This document shows, in pieces, positions 56,746-64,000 of a stretch of DNA of 64,000 nucleotides; positions within the stretch are counted from its first letter, which is position 1, and every line of letters starts with the position of its first letter. The position numbers and the translations under genes were made by a program. This DNA comes from Angiostrongylus vasorum. Its lineage: Eukaryota; Nematoda; Chromadorea; Rhabditida; Metastrongylidae. The notes below the pieces were generated by a model that was not told the origin of the DNA, ran no database searches, and was given only the letters and a program-made list of their open reading frames with translations. Where the stretch lies: positions 102,707 through 166,706 of the forward strand of contig JADANN010000262.1 in the NCBI GenBank assembly GCA_018806985.1. The letters run 5' to 3'.

Positions 56746-57172
56746 GATTACCTAGCGATTTTTGCTACTCAGAAACCACTACTACTGTACAACACAAAGC
56801 TCACTTCTCATTCTACGTTTTCTATGCTAAAATATTAGTTTTATTTTGATTTCTACTACTTTCTTCCAGATTCTTTGATAATATTTTTTGCTGCGTAATG
56901 TTGTGGAAAGTAATCACTGAAGCTTTTCATCATAATGCCACCGTTTTATGGTCTCTTACACCATGGTGAGGGTATAGAACTACTCCAAAACTTTGCCCAT
57001 TGCGAGGGGGCATACTCCAATCTCGAGTTATCGTTACGAAATAGCATGAAACATCAGCATGAAAGTTTCCAAAATGTTATTGTCGCTTTATTTAGCTAGA
57101 GAACCCTGGGGCTAGCTAGTTGCTAAACAACTGACTACTTTTGTTGTCCTTTGTTTGTTTTTTAAACTACAG

Positions 57173-57346
57173 GACTCCTATTGTGACAATATTACGATAT
57201 CTTTACCCTGTGGTAGAGCTTATTCCCTGCCATATAGAGATTTGGTAAATATGGTCCTGAACGATGATCAGATGTCCCGAATGGTAAACGAATCAGACCA
57301 ATACCACGTGGTGGCAGAGTATGACATACTGGAACTCTTTATATGA
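57173..57346 (+). CDS. Orphan terminal exon on the + strand, unrecognised protein
   Basis: A long pyrimidine-rich acceptor (TTTTTTAAACTACAG) is followed by 57 codons and TGA. The peptide has two cysteines and an acidic end: DSYCDNITISLPCGRAYSLP, YRDLVNMVLNDDQMSRM, VVAEYDILELFI. No matching upstream exon was found. The ORF 56935-57099 just before it ends in a stop and cannot be joined without an internal donor. Confidence 0.3.
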   Translation, partial: DSYCDNITISLPCGRAYSLPYRDLVNMVLNDDQMSRMVNESDQYHVVAEYDILELFI

Positions 57347-58314
57347 GTATAATCTGTAGTGATAAAGACAGAATAGTTCGTTTTGCAACCATACATCGAA
57401 CACTGGGGATACCTACCGTTTGAGATAAGTAGTAAACCTGTTACTAGACGAAAAAACGATCGCCATTGTCTAGGAAGACGTGTGCTAAATTTCTAGTTAT
57501 GTAATGAATTTATTATACTGAAATGATAAATGTTCGATGAACATAAAAACTTCCTTCCACATACTCTAATGCAAACACCGTAGGTAAGCGGTCCAACTAC
57601 AGTGTTCTGTGTGTCCGTAGTAAGAATGACCAGAGGATTCGACCAGTATTTACGAGTGGTGCAGCTGATGTGTGGGTGAAATTGTGCTGAGGAATGTCTG
57701 TAATCTCATGGTAATAGAATACGTTCAGGATGAGAGGAAGACGATCACCATGCAATGAACGTCACACCAATCTGGGACCTTCATTCAAACGCAACACGAT
57801 AACTAAGGATGGTTGACCCCGATCCCGATTAGGTCTACTCAATCGATATGCGAAAAATATTCGGATTTTCTACAACAAGCGTAGAAATTGTCGACTTGAT
57901 GTTGGTCCTCCAGAGAAGAAGTAAGTTCGGTTACTGTGTGGTTGCTATGAATATCAACTAGGTGTGCACTACTGGTTGCGATCGAAGTGATCGGGAAGTC
58001 ACTATCTCCGTTCGAATATGATGGTTGACACTCTCTGAGGTAACGATAGTTGAATGATACACATGTATTGCTATCCACAAATTTAGACTGTTACATTTCC
58101 TTCCTAATGAATGACCACAGGGAATATATGAATATGATCATCAATATCGTCTTCAAACACTCTTCTTGGCTAATTCATTACTAGTTAGCAATTGCCAGTT
58201 GACGTGACTTAATGGGAAGAGGCTAATATTGGATTTCGCTTACAACGATGATTACAGTCTTAATAGTATTCCCGTTTAATTTTAGATGACTATTCTGGCT
58301 AACTTTTAGTTAAA
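57347..58314. other. Nothing certain
   Basis: A - strand ORF at 57839-58078 (YLRECQPSYSNGDSDFPITS) is open, but it has no splice support. Confidence 0.4.
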
Positions 58315-59060
58315 ATTGAGAAGGATAAGGTACGACGTCATCGGCCCTGGCCGAGACGAGACGACGCCAAACATTCAACGCCGTCTATAACACCGGGGGA
58401 AGAACTGTTCCTCGGAACATGCTACAGTAGAGGAGTCGGCGGCGTCGGCATTCTCGTCAACACGAATTTGTCCATAAACTTCGATTCATTTGAACAACGT
58501 ACAACCCGAATCGGACGTTTGCGATTAAAAAGATGTGGATCAGTATCGGCTTCGACAATCTTCGTCGTTTACGCGCCGACATTAAACTATGGCGAAGAAG
58601 AAGTCGAAGCGTTCTATACGGACTTGGAGAAGCAGAGAAGACCATACATTCTTCCCAGGAGTATCTCGTGTTACGCAACTAAGGGAAGGGATCCGAAGCT
58701 CCGACCTGCATCAGCGATCAAAAATCAAAGATGCTATTCTGTACGCCAAACGGTCGAAAAAAAGGTGGGCCGGAAACGTAATGCATATGAATGGCAACCG
58801 ATGGACAAGAGCCGTTAGTGACTGGATTCCTCGGAATGTCAAATGCACTGCAGGAAGACCACCGATCCGATGGTCAGAGTTGTTCACGAAAAGCATAGAA
58901 GAAAGATATGATGCTCAACGAGTCCCTACAGCGAGGGAGAACCCACTGGGCTACTCCTGCACGCGACAGGGAAAAATGGAAGATTTGCTGGGGGCTCGCT
59001 CGAGTCACTCGATGACCAACGGGACTACAGGTGATACAGGTGGTTCTAGTTAATTAGTAA
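58315..59060 (+). mobile_element. Internally deleted RTE retrotransposon
   Basis: The left part (58330-58630) is RTE endonuclease: GEELFLGTCYSRGVGGVGIL, FEQRTTRIGRLRLKRCGS, FVVYAPTLNYGEEEVEAFYT. From about 58640 it jumps to the C-terminal part of the reverse transcriptase protein: [50 protein letters not shown]. Roughly 2 kb of catalytic RT is missing. It ends in GGTGATACAGGTGGT-type sequence. A frameshift separates the two parts. Confidence 0.8.
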
Positions 59061-59424
59061 AACACTTTTAAATCCTAAAACGATCATGTGAAGGCGACGC
59101 GAACATGCTCTAATACATCGGTTCGAAAACCAGTGGCACATACAACTACCCGAAGATTCAGGAAAAACCCATGTATTTGGAGATTTAGGAGATTACATCC
59201 ACCCAGAGATTCAAGGAAAGCTCCGCGGTACGCACCAAACCTCTAGCTATCCGAAGATCTAGGATAACATAGGTATCTACAGTGAATGCAACCAGCGACA
59301 CGAGAATACTGTTCGTTAGAGTTGCTATGACAATCGAAACGATATATAGTCTTTTCTGGGGGTGCGGAAAGCGTACTGATCAGGAATACCGTTCAATAAT
59401 ACGAACAAGGCCCCTCATTTGACC

Positions 59425-59495
59425 TCGCCCAGACAAGATTCCCATATCTCCAAGGTCGGGAAATTGGTGCTAAACTTGTCTGGTAAGAACTGCTT
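59425..59495 (+). repeat. SINE core fragment
   Basis: CCAAGGTCGGGAAATTGGTG followed by CTAAACTTGTCTGGTAAGA is the core shared by families A and B without clear head or tail. Confidence 0.5.
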
Positions 59496-60264
59496 CCAAT
59501 CCATAACTGTGGCTGACGTCTGTGGTGAAGATATGGAATTGCTCTTGCACGGCTACCTAAGGATTCCGGTGAAAACAGATCCGACCAGCGTTTCGAAGAT
59601 ACTCATAAAAAAGACCGGAAATTCTCAAGCACTAGCTGAACACACGAAAATCTGGAGATTTTCTGGATGACGGATACGAGGCAACAAAAGGGATTCAGGA
59701 AGCACGCAATATGTGATGCCGATCGTATAAAAATAAAACAAACTGTCAAAACGTGGAATTTAAAGAGTCACAACTGGCAGTGTTCATATCGAACCATTCG
59801 AGAATGAACCCGTCAGCGATATAATCGCCATAGGTTATAACTTCGACGTATGACAAACCGAGCAATTTCTTAGAGAAAGAACGTGTTGAAAAATCGATAA
59901 CTCACATTTTCTGGATTTACTTTGTGCTTTCAATAATTCAGATTGTTTTCTGTAAGTGTCTTGAACACTTTTCAACTTTTTTGGTTTTTTAGAATATAAA
60001 TAACGCATTAGACTTCGTATCCAACGATCTCTGCTCATAACACCAGCTCAAGCCACACCGTATAATAGCAGAAGCGCCTGTGAATGCGGATAGAGCTTGG
60101 AAAGATGGTAGAGTAACCGAATAAATAGTGCAAAAATTACTCCAGAAGCTTTAAGTACACGGTATCCACAGGGGATAAAAAAGCCCTGGCTGAATTACAT
60201 CTATGGAGCATGGATTTAAAAAATCCTAGAAAATTACCCGTCTAAAGCTGCCATGGAATTATTT

Positions 60265-60655
60265 TTCTTCACTTTCATTTTTTATACAATCCGTCTTTCA
60301 GATCTTCCGTGCCCATCCCAGCACTTCTCACCTTCAATTTGTTCCCTCGCATCTATCATCTCTGAAGATCTTACAACTTTTTACACGTGGTCTCGGTTCC
60401 TGTTTCAAGATTTTCCTTTCATCTTGGCTGACGTCGAATGCTGCTCGAGTCGATTCTCACTAGAGTCCTGAGATAGCCGAGCTAGAGAGTTCCCATTTGG
60501 ATTGCAGCGAGTGATTTTTTGTGCACAAGTCTACCAATTTATCAAACCCTGAGAAACGACAGTTTTAATATACCAGTAAGCGGGATCGAACGAGCACCGT
60601 GCTCATGGTGACTGGCACCATTGACAGAATGCTATCCACCCCTTGAGCTATGTTT
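60265..60655 (-). repeat. SINE family B, full-length copy
   Basis: CCCTCGCATCTATCATCTCT tail, GTCGAATGCTGCTCGAGTCG middle and a head with GGGATCGAACGAGCACCGTG. Confidence 0.82.
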
Positions 60656-60742
60656 AAACAGGAATGATTAAAATTTTCCAAGAAACATAACAAGGGACGA
60701 ATAAGAAAACGACATATCGATTTGAATTGACCATCAGTCTTA

Positions 60743-61024
60743 TTGCCCACGGTAACAGGTTGCCAATCAGATAAGAAAAACAAAAGGTTCGTGAAAAGTC
60801 GAAAAGTAATCTACAAGTTTTTAAATCATAAAGTATTCGTACACGAGGTGCGTGCTCTAGCCACGAACTGGGGAGAGCGAAATTTGGCCAAATTTAGCCA
60901 GAATGTAGAGAAGTTCACCAAGTGGAATGAATTCACGTGTGACGAAATTGATAACCGTCAATATATCCCTATAGATATTGACAATCAATTTCCCGAACAA
61001 TTGATACCGACACAATCGTTCCGC
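60743..61024 (+). CDS. Unrecognised ORF with protein-like composition
   Basis: The 94-codon frame ends at TGA (61025-61027). Its second half (ALATNWGERNLAKFSQNVEK, FTKWNEFTCDEIDNRQYIPI, DIDNQFPEQLIP) is balanced and charged, unlike the repeats around it. There is no clear start, donor or domain. It may be an exon or a captured gene fragment. Confidence 0.25.
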
Positions 61025-61157
61025 TGACCAGCACCGGATGAATCGTTCAATAACCGATTCGGATGCGCCGAAGAAGTTCTCAACGAGCGACCAGAAACCA
61101 TCGTTTTTACCAGGATTGGATAATTTTTATGGGATACCTATAACACTATAAACAGAA

Positions 61158-61428
61158 TACAAAAGGATAAAGCTCTCAACTTTGATCAATCCCTAAGGGA
61201 GGCGCCATGTAATCGACTCATCGTCAAAGGTGACTGAATACATATCTGGCAATTACAATGACTCGCGGTGGCCTACCGATGTATCGAGTCAGTGCTGATA
61301 TCCTCCCAGACAAGTCTGGTACCAATTTGCCCACCCCGGAGAGATGGTAGGCTTGGTGAGCCATTGGCGCGGGGTCGGTCTCATGTGTATTGCAGGACGC
61401 CTCCAACCACGGTGCTACACGCTCCCAC
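61158..61428 (-). repeat. SINE family A, full-length copy
   Basis: AAAGGATAAAGCTCTCAACT tail, AGACAAGTCTGGTACCAATT core and CTCCAACCACGGTGCTACAC head. Confidence 0.86.
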
Positions 61429-61944
61429 GTAACACCATGACAAAACAAAAACTGATACTAGTTCTCTACCGCATGACGAATGAGAGAATAGCTGGAGGTT
61501 CTTGGAGGACGAGCTCCGATGTACAGCTGAATTTCGAACCCCAGCTAGGTTATCCAAATTCTGAAGGAAATCAACTAAACTCTTGAAGTACAAAGTAGCT
61601 CAGCAAATTTCTGCAATTTATTACTAAAAAATGCGCTTAGGTGTGGTTTCCGTCGTATTGAGGTGTTTCCTCATGAACAGTGCTGCTTTGATTCAATGTT
61701 AGAAATCGCTTCTACGTAGATGTCCATAAATTTCCTCTTGTTAAACTAACTCTTTGACACACTTTTCCGTTCCTGTAGTCATTATGTGAACCACTCGGTT
61801 TGATAATCGATACCTATCTTTCGCATTGGGCAATATTGGTAGTTGATTGATTTACCTTACAAACGTAACAAGCTTTTATTGACTTCTATTTTCCGAAAAA
61901 AAAGAAGCCAACTTTTTTTAAGCAGGTAGTGGTGTGCGTCTAGT

Positions 61945-62305
61945 ACCATCTTCACTTCTACTGTTTGGATTCCAGCACTTCTCACATTCGACTCGTTTCC
62001 TCGCATCCATTGTCCACGAAGATCTTCCAACTTTTACGTGTGGCTTCGGTTGCTGCTTGAGGATTTTCATTTCATCTTGAATGTCTTAGAATGCTGGTCG
62101 AGCATTCCTCACTGGAGTACTGAACTAGCTAGGATGCAGCGTTCTCAGTTGGATTGCAGAAAGTGATTTTTTTTTCCAGACGAGTCCGATACCAATTTCC
62201 CGACCGCGGAGGGATGAGAGGTTTCGTTGGCCCGGAGCGGAATCGAACTAGCACCACGCTCGTGATAAAGGACATCACTACCACTGTGCTCTTCGTACCT
62301 GCGTC
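61945..62305 (-). repeat. SINE family B, full-length copy
   Basis: TTGGATTCCAGCACTTCTCA tail, TTAGAATGCTGGTCGAGCAT middle, CGAGTCCGATACCAATTTCC core, GGAATCGAACTAGCACCACG head. Confidence 0.82.
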
Positions 62306-64000
62306 TACTACTCCAACTCATAAATCCGAATACTTTGATGTTTACATGCTCCGTCATCATTCATTGCAAACCTTAATACTTTTTTCCATTCGTTTCGTTG
62401 TTTTGAAACAGTCATCCAAGAAAGTGAGGATTCGTATGTAGGTTCGGCTTAAGCTATGTGATCGGCAGCTTTCTAACCTCAGTGACAAAGTGGATGCTGA
62501 TCGAGCATAATTCTACCTAAAATTCGGAGACAGCCACAATAGGGTTCCTCAGGTTTTCACCATAGGTATACTCTGACCACTTGACCTCCGCTGCAATGAG
62601 GACTATTCAAATACGCTAAAGTTTCTTACGATAGCCGACCGAGTCACCATGACGATGTGGCACCTCTAAAAAACGTTCTATTCCCGTCATGATATTTCAG
62701 AACTCACGTAAGATTTCGCTTGTAGTCAAATTCGAAACAAGTCAGAATTTGATCTGTTTCTTAATCTAAAGTACTTGCGAAAATATATCCTGGCACCTAA
62801 AGCAAAACCAATGACTAAGGACCGCAAATATGAAACGAAGATGCCGCGCTCCAATCACTATGCGTGCCCCAATTTTGATGGATGTGGTTGTCCACAATTT
62901 TCCTCTCCACGATTTTCAGTTAGTTTTTAGCACTTTACCATGTTATTTCGAGTAGTAAGTAGCCTCCGAGGTGTATTTCCAAGCATGTTTTCGTTAGCCG
63001 TTAAGCTTATTTCAGTTATTAACTGCATTAGGATCAGAGTCCTTACAGCTCTGTGGTTACAGTGTAGTTAATGCTGAGTAGTATCGAGTTTTACGACAAC
63101 GTCGTGCAAGCTAAACCATCTAAACACATGTTGATTAGTTGTGCCGAGGTTGGAGGAAAGTCGGTTTTCGAAATATTGCATTAACGTTGTCGTCATAGCT
63201 ACCAATTCCGACCAGTAAGCGATTTTACGTTGAGGTTCCAGTCTTTCCTCAGATGAATTTGTCTCAGCGTTGTGCGATGTTTGAAGAAATGTGATCAGGG
63301 CCAGTACTGACTACATTATAATTACAGAGTTGTAGGCATTGTCAAATAGAAGAGACATAGGCAAGAACGGAGTTCTTTGGTTGATTGCTTCAAGAGACTG
63401 GAAGTTGTTCATGTCGCTCACTGTATCTCGTACAGTTTTTTTTTCTCCGGTCGTTCTCCATAGTCATCGGGCTTTATAGTGTAGCGCAAGATATGGCCTT
63501 CACAATCGGGAAGAATGCATCATATCGACTCGTTCTTTCTCGCACTAAATGTTGCCGTATCTATCTGAGTCTCCTGACCGACTTTCAGCAGTCCTTTCTT
63601 GTTTTTTGCTAAGCTCTTCAAGCAGATTTTCTACTTTGCTTCCGTTTTTCTCAAGAATAAAGGCTTGAGAAGGATCTCTTGTTCTCTGTTAATTTTTTTT
63701 TCCTTCATACTGAAGCGACTTTATTCATATCTTAGCTGTAAAAGGTACTTTATTAAGAAAATATGACATGCTGGGATAGATTTGAGAAGACGTAACTTAG
63801 TTTTGAATCTCTAGTCATCTAAAATGCTTCGTTTTTTCTTTAAAATAGTAACATACGAACGTAGTCGATATATTTACGCAATCGTTCCCAGGTATCTCCC
63901 TCATTTGAGGGATCTCGAGCCGGTTAGTCGCGAGGCTACGTGGCGCGTCCCCAGGTGGCGTTTAATCACTGACCAAAGCGACCTTTGTTTCCCTGAGACG
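62306..64000. other. Nothing certain; GC-rich end
   Basis: A - strand frame at 63500-63690 (KVENLLEELSKKQERTAESR) is protein-like. The last 115 bp are GC-rich and hairpin-rich, unlike the rest. Confidence 0.4.
63125..63175. repeat. Family D terminal fragment
   Basis: GTGCCGAGGTTGGAGGAAAG and TCGGTTTTCGAAA match the element end only. Confidence 0.45.

Noticed and set aside
58468..59053. Two overlapping ORFs (116 and 154 codons) as host genes
   Set aside because: They are endonuclease and C-terminal parts of a deleted RTE element in two frames.
1..64000. CRISPR array, bacterial operon signals, rRNA
   Set aside because: Direct repeats are dispersed and of unequal spacing, genes have spliceosomal introns, and no rRNA-like sequence was seen.

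Overview
The window is nuclear DNA from a nematode, most likely a strongylid-type parasite (clade V). The basis is: genes cut into many short exons by repeat-rich introns of up to 5.5 kb; a degenerate (TTAGGC)n telomere-type tract; RTE-clade retrotransposon remains; several GC-AG introns; and closely spaced same-strand small genes that resemble a nematode operon. The species cannot be named from sequence alone.

Two protein-coding genes are clear, both on the + strand. From 2793 to 20298 runs a Na+-driven bicarbonate transporter of the SLC4 family (ABTS-1/NDCBE-like). It has 24 recognisable coding exons and about 1000 residues; its first exons lie outside the window. From 38392 to 48129 runs a complete 8-exon calumenin/reticulocalbin-type ER calcium-binding protein with six EF-hands, a signal peptide and a C-terminal HTEL. 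The first moves bicarbonate across the plasma membrane and the second acts in the ER lumen; nothing suggests they share a pathway.

Between them, on the - strand (about 23.1-28.4 kb), lie small membrane-protein genes. Two have closed gene models (23951-25112 and 23157-23844) and sit 106 bp apart, with a splice acceptor at or just before each start codon. A third, incompletely resolved 3' end lies 139 bp further upstream. This looks like an operon with trans-spliced downstream genes. Further weak - strand exons occur at 27.3 and 28.3 kb, 50.0-50.6 kb and 55.0 kb, and an orphan + strand terminal exon at 57.2 kb.

The rest is mobile-element debris. Two tRNA-derived SINE families (called A and B here) share a central core but differ in their 3' halves. 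A roughly 370-bp non-coding repeat (C) has seven copies. Two palindromic MITE-like families (D and E) and a smaller relative (F) are present. A nearly full-length but broken RTE element lies antisense in SLC4 intron 10, and an internally deleted RTE lies at 58.3 kb. There are long (TA)n tracts and one interstitial telomere-type array at 37.1 kb. The most unusual observation is an E-type hairpin in SLC4 intron 14 whose loop carries a 29-nt near-exact copy (28/29) of SLC4 exon 16, 784 bp downstream. No rRNA, genuine tRNA gene or CRISPR array was seen.
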